Below are positions 12,856 to 23,285 of a DNA stretch of 64,000 nt, piece after piece; the first letter of the stretch is position 1, and every line of letters starts with the position of its first letter. This DNA comes from Panax quinquefolius (lineage: Eukaryota > Streptophyta > Magnoliopsida > Apiales > Araliaceae). Made by a program: the position numbers and the translations under genes. The DNA is taken from contig CM035170.1 of assembly GCA_020205615.1 (NCBI GenBank), positions 44,021,807 through 44,085,806 of the forward strand. Reading direction: 5' to 3'. The notes under the pieces were generated by a model that saw only the letters and a program-made list of their open reading frames with translations, made no database searches and was not told the DNA's origin.

Positions 12856-13180
12856 GAGTATCTTGAGATTCATTCATATCAACTAGTGTGCTATAGGCGC
12901 CTAACATGTTTTAAGATTATACCCCTCACTATTCCCTTTCTATAATCTTTTATGTTTTGGGATAGTCACAACATGATTGAGCAATTTATAGCTTTTATAA
13001 CATTTTATAGCTTTATTCTTGTATACATACGTGTTAAATACCCTTGTTTTTTCCGTTATAGCCAAAAGCAGTCTCTTTATTGACTAAGTGTGTCTAGTTA
13101 CCTTCTCTGTTGCACTAACAGCCTCCTTAAGCATCGCTTTATTTTGGCTTAATGTATTCTCTAATAGCTTAAGATGCTAA

Positions 13181-13230
13181 CAACCAAGCTTGGCTTGGCC
13201 TGTGAGGCTTGGCTAAGCTTGGCGTAGCCT
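13181..13230. repeat. Direct repeat copy 1 (aagcttggcttggcc)
   Basis: CAACCAAGCTTGGCTTGGCC plus about 30 bp, repeated at 13531-13580 with a few changes. Internally it is palindromic around AAGCTT/AGGCTTGGC words. Confidence 0.9.
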
Positions 13231-13530
13231 CTTTATAACCGCAAATTATATCACATAAATCGATTGACGTTATAATGCAATGACTCAACTAAATCGCAAT
13301 GAACACATAATGATAATATCGGAAATGATAACAATTGAAAAGTTTCATTGAACAATACCCTAAGATTCCTAATCGCTAAAATATTCCCAATGCTTCCTTC
13401 CAATATCTATTTGAACAATACCTCAAATCAAACTATTCCAATCTAGCATACATATCAATCAAAACATTACCAATAAGCTAATTTCTATATATAGGAACAA
13501 ATAACACAATCAATGTAACCAATTCCATAA

Positions 13531-13580
13531 CAACCAAGCTTGGCTTGGCCTCGTGAGGCTTAGCTAAGCTCATGTAGTTC
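13531..13580. repeat. Direct repeat copy 2 (aagcttggcttggcc)
   Basis: Second copy of the repeat at 13181-13230, 350 bp downstream. Confidence 0.9.
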
Positions 13581-14555
13581 TCGTGTGGCCTCATGCCCCA
13601 AGCCCAAATTTCATCCGCTCTAACATCCCCTTAATAGGCTCTAGTGGATCACCAATAGGCTTGTTAATAGTATAAATGTTCGCAAATAACCCGACTAATA
13701 AAAAAATTTCGCCAGAGTCTCCCCGTAATATGGATTCAACCACACGCACGACCGGCATGTATATAAGGTCATTTCTAGGAACACAAGACATAAACCAACA
13801 GTCCATATGAGATACCATAGGAATTGGATGGAAATTATGAACTTATCGAATCCCTATGCTCATAAAAAGAATTACTATCCGCAAACAGTTTTAATCTAGA
13901 GATTTACTACAAAAGAGTTTTGCAGGTATCCATGATGTGAGGATCAAACTTGTAAACTTTGAAACCCAATCATTTTTCGTGGGAGCAATTATTCACGTTT
14001 TGATTCACATTATGATGTCAATGTCAAGTTCTCAGTCTACAAATGATTTTTTCACAATGACCAATATAATTGGTTAAACTACAAACATAAACATGGGATT
14101 CACGAGTCTATATCACGTGCATGACTTCCTATAATAACCAAACTGTTACTACCTCTATTGCACAAAAAGAATCCCAAAATATAAATTTTATACTAACTAC
14201 AATCTAATACATTCATCCTATTACCCAAATCAAGTTACCCAAAATATAAATTTTATACTAACTCCATCCTATCACTAATCAAGTTACCCAAACTGACATA
14301 AATTAACAAAATCAAATTACCCAAAGTAATTGCAGATTACCCAAATAAATTTTACTCTAATCAAAACTTATAAACCAATCATAATCATATTACCCAAAAT
14401 ATAATTTAAGCATGATAGCCATATTCATTCATTCAACTCTTTTCAATAAATTAACTCTTAAAACACAAATTCAGAAAGTAAAAACATCTTTGATTTGGAG
14501 AAGAAACGAACAAAAAATACAAAAACAAAAAAAAATTAATGAAGAAGAACTTAAA

Positions 14556-14624
14556 AGTAGCTCTTACCTCTACAATTAGTCTCTAACTTAAAAAGTAGCT
14601 CTTACCTCTACAATTAGTCTCTAA
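14556..14624. repeat. Two-copy tandem repeat, 38-bp period
   Basis: A 31-bp unit beginning AGTAGCTCTTACCTCTACAA occurs exactly twice, starting at 14556 and 14594. Confidence 0.95.
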
Positions 14625-14739
14625 TTTGAAGAAGAATGAACTAAAATCGCTTCTCCTTCTTCTCTTCTCTTCTCCCCCCTTTCTCCTCTTCTCTATTTTT
14701 GGTGACCTTCTTTTTTTTCTCTTGAGTGTTACGTGTAGT

Positions 14740-15077
14740 TTAACCAGTTCTTGAATTCATTTAGTTTGATCAATGACCATTATCTGCGACCGCGTCTGCG
14801 TCACGACTTTTTAATGACATGGATTTATCAAATAATCGCGATCGCGGTCACGATTTCAAATGGTCGACAAAAATTGGCGCCAACATTTCCACCAAAATTT
14901 TGGTGGGAAATTTATATTTTAGCGATGATCAATGACACCGCACGCGTCATTGATAAAGCATTGATAGCGACTAGTTTATGTGTTTGGCCGCAGATGATTA
15001 TTTGTGACTAATATCATCACAGACCAGATGGTGATACACGACATCATTGGTCGCTGATAGACCTTTTTCTTGTAGTG
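14740..15077. repeat. Right subterminal repeats and TIR of CACTA element
   Basis: GC-richer palindromic DNA with CGCGTCACG, ATCGCGATCGCG-like and GTGACGC-like words, ending in CCTTTTTCTTGTAGTG. It mirrors the left end at 7056-7400. Confidence 0.75.
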
Positions 15078-16020
15078 ATAGTATAGGTTTCTAATAATAC
15101 AAAATATGGAAATTAGGGTTACTAATTTGTCAATTAGGGTTATCAATTTATAATTAGGGTTTTCTAAATTTAGAAATTAGGTTTAAGATAATTAGGGTTT
15201 TCCCTAATTAAAATTAAATTCTACAATACACATCATTATTCATATAACATAACTACATAACAGTCTCAAACTCATAATTGAGTTTCAAATTAGGGTTTCC
15301 CAAATTTAGAAATTAGGGTTCTCAATTAATTGGGTTCCTAATTAATTAAGGTTTTCCATACTTAGGGTTAAAATTAATAATACATGACATTCATAACCTA
15401 AAGTAATTACTTGAAAATCTTACAGTCTTATTTGACTATCAAATTAGGGTTTATTAAAATAATACTAGGGATTATCATGATACGTTAAAACTGTTCCACA
15501 GATTAACCTTACACACATAACATACATATTTATAACACCTGAAAAATCAAAATATAATTAATATATATTATTATTATTCTCATTCTTGATAAAAATCCAA
15601 AATTAGGGTTTCGATTCCATATCCGATTTATCTTTCATATTTAACATTATTAATTAAGTTAAAATAATTAACTTAATTAATCTAGCCTAAATTCATATAA
15701 TTAAATAAATAATTATTATAATAATTCTAAAAATAATTTCATATATTATTTAAATAATATATAATTATAATTTCATGGAAAATAATTAATAAAAACATTT
15801 CTACTATAAAATTAATTATTATAAGAATATACTTTATAATAATCAATAATTCTAAAATAAAATTATTTATAATCATTCATGTAATAAATATATTTTATAT
15901 TCATCACATCAATACATACACATTACCTTGCACGCATTCTCATCTTTAAAAAATAAAAAATAAAAAAATTATACTCAAAATTTATGTTTTAAATATATAG
16001 AAAATATCTAAGTTATTACA

Positions 16021-16215
16021 TTCACCTCCTTAGAAAGATTCCATCCAGGAATCACTTAGTTTTAAAACTTATACATACCAGGTACATAGCATACACAATC
16101 ATTATTAATTAGATCTCGATCATAATTGATCGAACATATCTTTAACTATTCAGCATAAGGCTTATCTATCTGGTTACACGGAAATTTGATTTCTAATAGA
16201 ACTCAATTTCCTCCT
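16021..16215 (-). other. Purine tract and 3' untranslated part of family A copy 2
   Basis: Matches 1016-1212 and 53015-53257. It begins with the purine tract (minus strand AAGGAGGTGAA) next to the LTR, so the order here is again 3' LTR then internal region. Confidence 0.7.
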
Positions 16216-16493
16216 TCAAAATATCTTTATAAAATAATTTACTATATATAAGAAAATAATATATAAGAAAATAAAAGTTATACGAATAATACAAGGAGTT
16301 GCATCCTCGGCTGCTACCGAATCCTGAACAGTCACGTTGAAGACTCTTGCGGTTGATTCTGTTGGTTTGTTTGTTGATGTTGATCCCGTTATCGCCCGCG
16401 TCCCGCTACTTTTTGCCGTATTCACATTCCTTGCCTCCCTTCTCTTTCTTAGATAGTCTTTCTCCTTATGCTCCTTTGATTCACAAATAAAAC
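16216..16493 (-). pseudogene. gag: Family A gag copy 2, C-terminal part
   Basis: The minus strand encodes the end of the third zinc knuckle (FICESKEHKEKDYLRK), the basic RREARNVNT segment and the VFNVTVQDSVAAEDATP lead-in to the missing protease. At 16493 the reading frame is broken inside the third knuckle by the B2 solo LTR; it resumes at 30124. The five bases AAAAC at 16489-16493 are repeated at 30124-30128 as the target duplication. Confidence 0.82.
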
Positions 16494-16743
16494 TGTGACG
16501 CCCCCAAAATAGGTCCAATCCAACCAACCTATTCTGAGTCGCCAAAAACATGGTACAGAAAACAACTACAACTTTATTACTACAATTATCGTGCAAAATA
16601 CAACAACACATATGTTATGAGTTTTGATACCAATATATACCAACTGTGACTCATGTTCCAACCTTGGATTGTACGTCACAATGGCACCTTACATAAAGGT
16701 ACAGTTAATAACTGTTTTAGAAATTAAAATCTTTGGGAAGTGC

Positions 16744-17088
16744 TCAAGGAAACCTTACGAACATGGGAGGCCATGCATCTAGGTTATGATAGATATCATA
16801 TGCCCACAGAATTATTATTGGTTGACCCAATAAATCCCAAAGAAAAACGAGAAGATTACTATCATCTTCTTTCCAATGGTGAGTCTTCTCTTGACATATA
16901 ATTATCTCCGTTGTCTCCAAGTGAAAATTATATTTCAAATATACTCCAAGATCATATAGGTAGTGCTCGTAGATATACTCAGCAAGTGGATGTGCACAAC
17001 CTTGTCTTATGATAACACGAAGTCGCATATCATTAGACATCTTGTATGATAGTGGCAAAACACCCTTGCAACGTTGGGTTCGCCTCAC
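16744..17088 (-). CDS. Unrecognised open stretch conserved between B2 LTRs
   Basis: The open frame contains a block KMSNDMRLRVIIRQGCAHPL followed by a Y-rich segment and ending ICQEKTHHW. The same block, without stops, occurs at 47166-46945 in the other B2 LTR, with about 13 of 64 residues changed. I do not recognise the protein. It lies in the part of the LTR absent from subtype B1. It may be a captured host-gene fragment or an accidental frame. With so many amino-acid changes for the nucleotide changes, purifying selection is not evident. Confidence 0.3.
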   Translation of the reverse strand: MRRTQRCKGVLPLSYKMSNDMRLRVIIRQGCAHPLAEYIYEHYLYDLGVYLKYNFHLETTEIIICQEKTHHWKEDDSNLLVFLWDLLGQPIIILWAYDIYHNLDAWPPMFVRFP

Positions 17089-18680
17089 CCTATTTGATTC
17101 ACCAAATATAAATACTAAATGATGTATAAATTACAACACACTTTTCTATACTGTTTAGGGAGAACCTCCAGAGCTAGAGACCACCGTTCTATTCCCCTGT
17201 TACCCCCGCTCGACCCAGCTACAATCTTATTACCTGAAAGGAATTGTGAAGCAAAAGGGTGAACACACCTAGCTCAGTAAAGAATATCATGACTAAAGAT
17301 AATTAAATTTTCAATAGCCTTCATCAATAATAAATGTAAGACCCCAACTTATTATTAATGAAATTTAATTTTCTCTATTTATTATTTTAAAATAGTAAGG
17401 GTTGATTTGATTAATGTGGATAGTTAGGGGTAAAATACGCAAATACTTCAAAATAAGCAAGTGGTTATAAAATATTCATTGTTGTCGGGAATATTAGTTT
17501 GGTCGTGGAATATTAAATCTTTACATGGGGAATATTAAATGCTGACGGTGCTTGACCATGTGTGGGCCCCATGTGAAAGCGATTGGATGAAAAAAGCGAC
17601 AAATATAAGTTGTTTAAAAATAACGGTGTAGTTATTATTATTAATCTTTGTTAAAATACTTTCGGTTGGTTAAAACACAAGAAGCTTTGCGGTATTGCAC
17701 CAATTATTGATTCTTACGTAAGAAGGCACTACTCAATAATGGTTACAGTAATTCTTATTCGATTATTTTATTGAGTTAATAATTCTTTGCGTTGATATTT
17801 TATATTCTTTGTTGTTTGATAATTGTCATTACACAAGTATTTTTCATTATCGAAGCAATAATTCATATTATCTGAATAATATTATTAGATAACATTATTG
17901 GCAATGTCTAGAAAGTTACATCTAAGGAGAGGTTTGGTCACCTAATTGCTTGGCGCCAAGATGAAGAAATTCTTATTGGAAAGCCCCCTCTTTCTTGAGG
18001 AACCGCACGGTTGTCGATATTGTGATTACTGTAATATTATTTGTGAATAATTAATTATTGATTCATATGATGAGAAAAATATTGATTTTATGTGGATATA
18101 GATGGAGAAAAATTTTAATGTGACAATTGTTGAAAATTGAAATTTTATCTTTTACGATAAAATAATTCATTTAAATATATTATTATATTTTAATAATTTA
18201 ATAATGGTGATATTTTTACAACAAATGTGGGATATATGAGTATCTGAGGAGGAAGAGTATTTTGTTGCAATAAATGTTTAAAACATGTTAAACATGTTGG
18301 TGGACCCCATTTATTTGATTGAAATTTGATTATAACTTTAATAAAATCGCCTTTGTGGATTTTCGGTCAATTTTTGTTTGGAATTTGGAAAAACTTTCTT
18401 CCGCAAAGTTGTAGAGAATTGAATTTCCTATATAAACTCATGAGATTTGAATTTTCTGATAAAGGGCTATTTATTATGAATTATTGAAGTTCAAACTCAA
18501 AATAATTGATTTTGGAAGTTTAAAATATTTAAAATTAGAAAAACGTTTTTTTTCATTATGTGTGTTACACATGTGGGTTGAATGAGCTGAATTCAGTTCT
18601 TGGAAGGTTGGCATAGGAAATTTTATTATAAATAATAATATTATATTAAATTTTACGCTTTGGTGTTACAAGCATTTTCC

Positions 18681-18690
18681 TATAAATAGG
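18681..18690 (+). promoter_or_regulatory. TATA box of B1 LTR promoter
   Basis: TATAAATAGG, conserved at 26130 and 55549 on the plus strand and at 42809-42818 and 51112-51121 on the minus strand, each at the same LTR position. Transcription would start about 30 bp downstream. Confidence 0.75.
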
Positions 18691-18961
18691 GTGCTTAGGT
18701 TAGAATTGAAAATCACACGTAAACTGAAGTTTTTCTCTCTATATTATCGGCGTATTCTTGTGAGTATTTTGAGTATACTTTGAGTATTGTTAGGCGGTTG
18801 CAAAGTTCCTTGAAAGACTATACCGGTATTCAACTAGAAGTACTAATCTTTCGAGGTAAGGGATGTTATTTTCTTCTCAAATGATATTATTTCTTCAATA
18901 TCATTATCCTTGAAATATTGGTTGAAACTTTTTATCAAATTTGGAACTTTTCCATGTCGGG

Positions 18962-19045
18962 GTTACTATTCATGAGTTACTATTCATGAGTTACTATTCA
19001 TGAGTTACTATTCATGAGTTACTATTCACGAGTACTATTCATGAA
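18962..19045 (+). repeat. 14-bp tandem repeat in B LTR
   Basis: GAGTTACTATTCAT repeated about five times, then degenerating. Variants occur at the same position in every B LTR (26405-26520 plus; 28300-28460 and 42450-42540 inverted). A related CACTATTCACGTATACGG pair follows at 19100-19140. Confidence 0.92.
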
Positions 19046-19367
19046 GCGTGAAGATATTTTTTGGGAAATTTCTATCTTTTGGTGTCGGAGTTACTATTCA
19101 CGTATACGGCACTATTCACGTATACGGCACTATTCACCGAAAAATAAAATTTCTTCTTTTTGTCCAAAATATCTATTCTGGATACTAGCTTTGATTGTAT
19201 CCATGTTTTGATCATTCTTGAATTTTACACCACTATGATTATTTTTGAGGTATTTTTGAACATGGATAAAATAAAGTACGAATCCTTAATCCTTAATCCT
19301 TGTCATTTTGTTTCCTTTGGATTCGTTTCTTTAAAAATATTTTCATCTCCTCGGTCTTAAATGATGA

Positions 19368-19513
19368 TATTATTGAATATCTTTGGCACATGTAGTGCAA
19401 AGATGAATGATTTCTGAAGAATATCTTTGGCAGTAGTGCAAAGATGAGCAGTGTTTAGATGAACATAACCAATCGATGAATATCTTTGGCTTTTGTAGTG
19501 CAAAGATGAATAT
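19368..19513 (+). repeat. Hairpin-forming repeats (atctttgg...caaagat) in B LTR
   Basis: Three imperfect units of about 55 bp, each with ATCTTTGGC...GTGCAAAGATGA, so each can fold into a short stem. They are present at 26830-26965 and inverted at 27830-27960, 41780-42125 and 47655-47930. Copy number and loop sequence vary between LTRs. Confidence 0.85.
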
Positions 19514-20061
19514 TTGATTCAGATGTATATTGATTGATGTTCTGAGGGGATAAAAGATAGAGCGATGAACTTATAAATTCATACATAGAAGATAGTAGTT
19601 TGCATTCTCTACTTAACTCTTCTAATGAATTATTATTTCGCTGCGAATATTGATTTAAAATTTGTTGTCTATTGTATTCTATTAGATTTTTCCCATTGAA
19701 GACTAACGGTAATTTGTTGTATATTATCTTAGTCATAATATTCTTTCTTGGGCTAGTTGAGCTCACCCTTTTCCTTTTGTTCCATTTTTCTTCTCGGGAG
19801 GCGAGAATATAAGCGAGTATGAAGTGGGGTATGGAATGAAGGTTTTAGAAAGAATTGTTTAGTAGTCCTCACCATTTTTGTAAAATAATGTATCAATAAA
19901 TGTGATGAGGATTTATTTGAGTATAGATATTGTCTAGAAGATAATATTTGTATTCAAACTCACAGTTTTCTTGTTGTAATAATAAAGTTGTAGTTGTTTT
20001 TACATACCATGTATTGACAACTCGAGAATAGGTGATGTATACCTATTTTGGTGGCGTCGCG

Positions 20062-20078
20062 GTTGGTATCGAGTTTAG
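20062..20078 (+). other. Primer-binding site of B1 element
   Basis: GTTGGTATCGAGTTTAGG lies directly after the LTR. It resembles the initiator tRNA-Met site TGGTATCAGAGC but lacks the CAG as written. The missing bases may be a consensus error (see findings). Confidence 0.65.
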
Positions 20079-20249
20079 GGATATGATCTCTGGCGGAGAT
20101 CGGGGATTAGAACTAGGAGGGAGAGGCGAGTAAATCCTTCGCTAGTGTGTCCTACCTAAGCTTATTTATTTTTTAGTTGGTCGGTATATAAGGATATTAT
20201 GTGATATATTAATTTCCTTAATTAACCCTTGTTTTATGATGATTTGAGA

Positions 20250-21345
20250 ATGTCGATTGAGAATATTAACAATGGAAATGAGACCCAGTGGAGACTTTGT
20301 ACTCATCAGCGAGGAGAAGCGTGCAACAGTTTGCAATTCCTCTGCTGAACAACACCACCGGCGAGATGATGAGCGAGGGATGTTTAGAAGCTTTTTGCAG
20401 TTCATGCAAAATCGACGAGGAGACTCGTGTTCAAAATCTGAGGAGAAATGATAGCAATTCACGGGTTGTCACACCAAGCGATTCAAAAGTTGGGACCACG
20501 AATTTAAGGAAAGCGAGATCCGATCATGGCGGAAACATGGGTCAAGCAAATTACCAAGATATTCGATGTCTTGGGATGCGGAGAAACGAAGGTTCCATTC
20601 GCCACCTTTATGTTCCAAGTGGCGAGGCGGACCTCTTGGTGGGAGTCGTGAAGCGTACCCATCGGTACTTTTCGGCATGTCTTGGGAGACGTTTGAAACT
20701 ATTTAATGACAAATACTTTCTTGAAAGTGTTTGTCATATGAAAGAAGTGGAGTTTATTAGGCTGGAGCAGAACAACATGGCGGTGTCTCGATGCGAGGCA
20801 AAGTTTGCGAGTTATCGAGGTTTGCACCTCATTTGGTGGAGAATGAGGAGCGTGTATGGCGGATGTTTCTTAGAGGTTTGAAACCCGGCATCGTCAATAT
20901 CTCATTCTCATAAATTTTCTCTCTATTAGGATGTTTAAATGAGGCTCAATTATTAGAGCGAGATAACGAAATGCGGTCCAGCTGAGGACCACAACGAGGA
21001 TCGTACGAGAGATAGCGATCAGCGAATAATGATAACGGCGGAGAGAAAAAAGCAGAGACGGACAAAAATGGTAACCACTCTGGTGGTAATCATAGCCATG
21101 AAAATAGAAGAAGCGAGTCGGGGAGGAGATTTTAAAAGAGGAGATTTAACAATGACCATGTGAAGGCAGCGGTCTTGGTGACAAGAATCGGTTCTAAGGG
21201 AGGAGAACGACCACCGGTCGTATATGTTACAAATGCGGAAAAGAGGACATATCGATCCAAAGCGCCTAACAGTTCAAGGTATGCTATAATTGTGGAAAGG
21301 AAGGACATATCGCTCGAGATTATGCGATGGCGAAACCTAGTTAGT
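20250..21345 (+). pseudogene. gag: gag of B1 element, frameshifted
   Basis: Capsid/nucleocapsid protein of a Ty3/gypsy element. The start is taken as ATG at 20250 (MSIENINNGNE), conserved on the minus strand at 46897. The capsid domain (retrotrans_gag) is visible in pieces: about 20550-20640 (matching the IF/DVLGC region in another frame), GEADLLVGVVKRTH (20620-20665), FNDKYFLESVCHMKEVEFIR (20703-20762) and LEQNNMAVS. The zinc-knuckle region at 21220-21325 shows CYKCGK-like and CYNCGKEGHIARDY motifs in alternating frames. At least four frameshifts break the frame, while the amino-acid motifs are well kept, so decay is either recent or partly artefactual. Confidence 0.85.
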
Positions 21346-21429
21346 GAGGACGGTGACTCAAAAGATCATCCCGAGAAAAGTCAAAGTCAGCGATTAGGAA
21401 GAAGCGTTTGTTGTATTTGGTCATAATGC

Positions 21430-21818
21430 GAGGAACCCAAACGAGGTGATCACGGGTAAGCTATTTATAAATTCTTGCGAAGTTTATACCTTACTTGATC
21501 TAGGGTGCTACCCATTCATTTATCTCTCTCGCATGTGCTCAACGTTTAAACTTGACTCAGGAGAAATTAGACTTTGACCTATCTGTGGAAACTCCGTTAG
21601 GAGAAACTTTCATCACATCCTTTGTTTATAAATCTTGTTTGATTCAAGTTGGCACCATCACCTTACACATTGACCTTATCTCTTTAAAGATACTTGCTTT
21701 TGATGTGATTTTAGGGATTGATTGGTTAACTACTCATCATGCCAAAATTGATTGTTTTCGTAAGGTTGTTAGTTTTCATATTCCTAACCAACTGTGTTAT
21801 GCGAATTCAAGCAACTAA
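21430..21818 (+). pseudogene. pol: aspartic protease of B1 element
   Basis: Retropepsin that would cleave the Gag-Pol polyprotein. The entry sequence (NEVITGKLFINSCEVYTLLD) leads to the active-site region at about 21490. It reads DLG rather than the usual D-S/T-G, and a frameshift follows. The long open part 21552-21818 carries the conserved C-terminal half, LTQEKLDFDLSVETPLGE and FDVILGIDWLTTHHAKIDC, typical of plant gypsy proteases. It is followed without a clear border by the RT entry. Inactive as written. Confidence 0.85.
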
Positions 21819-21899
21819 ACCATTAAAATCAATCAACATCATATCTAATCATAAAGCTATTCGTTTATTAAAAAAAGCGGATGTCAAGCTTTCTTAGCC

Positions 21900-23285
21900 C
21901 ATGTTATGGATTTGAATAAAGACACGTCAAATTTGAATAATATTCTGTTGTTATTGACTTTTTCACGATGTATTTCTGAAGAACTTCCGGTCTACCCCGA
22001 GCGTGAAGTTGAATTCTTTATTGATCTTGAACACGGTACAAAGCCCATTTCTAAAACCCCATATCGAATGGCTCTATTGAACTTCAAGAGTTAAAGGTTC
22101 AACTACAGGGAATTGTTGGACATCGGTTTCATTCGTCCTAGTACATCTCCTTGGGGTGCTCTGTTTTATTTGTAAAGAAGAAAGAGCGGGAGTATGCGAC
22201 TTTGTATTGACTATCGGAATTGAACCATGTCACCATCAAGAATAGGTATCCTCTACCTCGTATTGATGACTTGTTTGACCGATTGCAAAGGCACAATTCT
22301 TTTCAAAATCGATCTTCGTTCTAGATATCAATTTGAAGATTAGGCGAGGATATTCAAAGCGCCTTTAGAACTCGATGCGGGCATTATGAATTCTTAGTCA
22401 TGTCTTTCGGATGACTAATGATCCTATGGCTTTCATGGATATGATGAGCCAAGTATTCAAGGAATATTTGGATCGGTTTGTTGTTGTCTTTATTGATGAC
22501 ATCCTATATATTACCAAAAGTCGTGAAGATCATGAGCACCATTTGAATTTGGTACTCCAAAGGCTTCGTGAAAACAAACTATATGCCAAATTGAAGAAAT
22601 CGAGTTACGGCTTGAGGAAGTAGCATTCCTTGGGCGCGTGGTGTCGAAACATGGAGTATCTATTGATCCGTGAAGATTGAAGCAATACAAAGTTAGAAGC
22701 AGCAAAGTCGGTGGATGAAGTACGTAGTTTTTTGGGCTTATTTGGTTATTATCGGAGATTCGTGGAAGGGTTTTCTCGAATCGCTACTCCATTAACCCAA
22801 ATTAACTCGGAAGGATACAAAATTCGTTTGGAGGCGAAGAATGCGAGAAGAGTTTCCAAGAGCTTAAGAGGAGACTTATTTTAAGACTGTTCTAACAATA
22901 CCATCCGGTTCGGATGGATTTGTTATCTCTGACGATGCTTGGGCAAAGGGTTAGGATGTGTTCTCATCTGGCGTGGGAAAGTCATAGCCTATGCCTCGCG
23001 ACAACTTAAAGAGTATGAGAGGAATTATCCTACTCATGATCTAGAGTTGGCGTGATCGTTTTTTTGCGCTAAAGATATGGAAGCACTATCTATATGGGGA
23101 GAAAGTGGAGATATATTCGGACCATAAAAGCCTTAAATATTTCTTCACTCAAAAAAGAACTCAACACGCGGCGGCGGTGACGTTGGCTCGAGCTATTGAA
23201 AGACTACGACCACACTATTCAATACCATCACCGAAAAGCGAGCGTGGTAGTGGACGCGTTGAGTAGAAGATCATATGCGAGGAGC
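21900..23285 (+). pseudogene. pol: reverse transcriptase and RNase H of B1 element
   Basis: RT copies the element RNA into cDNA; RNase H removes the RNA template. Landmarks in order: EREVEFFIDLEHGTKPIS and KTPYRMA (21990-22070), a finger region with RLCIDY (about 22195) and [11 protein letters not shown] (22240-22280), the catalytic FIDDIL (22488-22505) and a connection domain with FLGLFGYYRRFVEGFSRIAT (22732-22790). RNase H landmarks are a broken SDA..KG..G segment at 22920-22960, [20 protein letters not shown] (22990-23050) and [14 protein letters not shown] (about 23110-23155). The domain ends with a degraded HPGKA-type spacer. Frameshifts and stops occur throughout. The YVDD-type catalytic pair (DD) is intact. 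Confidence 0.9.

Larger units (their letters stand above)
12856..14740. other. 5' part of CACTA element, no recognisable gene
   Basis: About 1.9 kb between the transposase start and the right subterminal region. It holds a 50-bp duplication (13181-13230 and 13531-13580), repeated CAAGTTACCCAAAATATAA words at 14170-14400 and a 31-bp tandem duplication at 14556-14624. 13591-13818 shares its minus-strand sequence with 9070-9180 at the other side of the transposase. It is probably an untranslated leader or intron of the element. Confidence 0.5.
7056..15077 (-). mobile_element. CACTA (EnSpm/CMC) DNA transposon, decayed, 8.0 kb
   Basis: The left end reads TACTACAACAAAAGG and the right end is the reverse complement of CACTACAAGAAAAAGG, the classic plant CACTA terminus with one changed end base. 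The flanking 3-bp duplication is ATA (7053-7055 and 15078-15080). The empty site is visible in the paralogous LTR at window position 1 (ctaaaata/gtatagg). The element carries TNP2 transposase remnants on the minus strand, GC-richer palindromic subterminal DNA at both ends and several internal duplications. Confidence 0.9.
2870..16020 (-). mobile_element. Family A LTR (about 5.1 kb net) split by a CACTA transposon
   Basis: Bounded by TGTAATGCCC at 2870 and TTATTACA at 16020, i.e. TG...CA ends on the minus strand. Removing the CACTA element (7056-15077) and its duplicated ATA leaves about 5126 bp, long even for gypsy LTRs. It serves as the 5' LTR of copy 1, since a primer site lies to its left. 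It also has a purine tract and gag to its right, as a 3' LTR of copy 2 would. 15081-16020 matches window bases 9-1015. Bases 4285-5345 are almost pure A/T with repeated short TTAAATATTAAA-like words and no gene. Confidence 0.78.
17335..20061 (+). mobile_element. 5' LTR of B1 element
   Basis: Starts TGTAAGACCCC and ends near GGCGTCGCG, where the 3' LTR has GGCGTCACA. About 2.73 kb against 2.70 kb for the 3' LTR. Contains a TATA box (18681), a 14-bp tandem repeat (18962) and hairpin-forming repeats (19368). Confidence 0.9.

Noticed and set aside
18962..19045. Regular short repeats considered as a CRISPR array
   Set aside because: Direct 14-bp tandem units without spacers, in a plant LTR; not CRISPR.
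19014..19360. Two overlapping 65-codon frames in the B1 LTR
   Set aside because: They follow the tandem repeat text and the same region is frame-disrupted in the other B LTRs.
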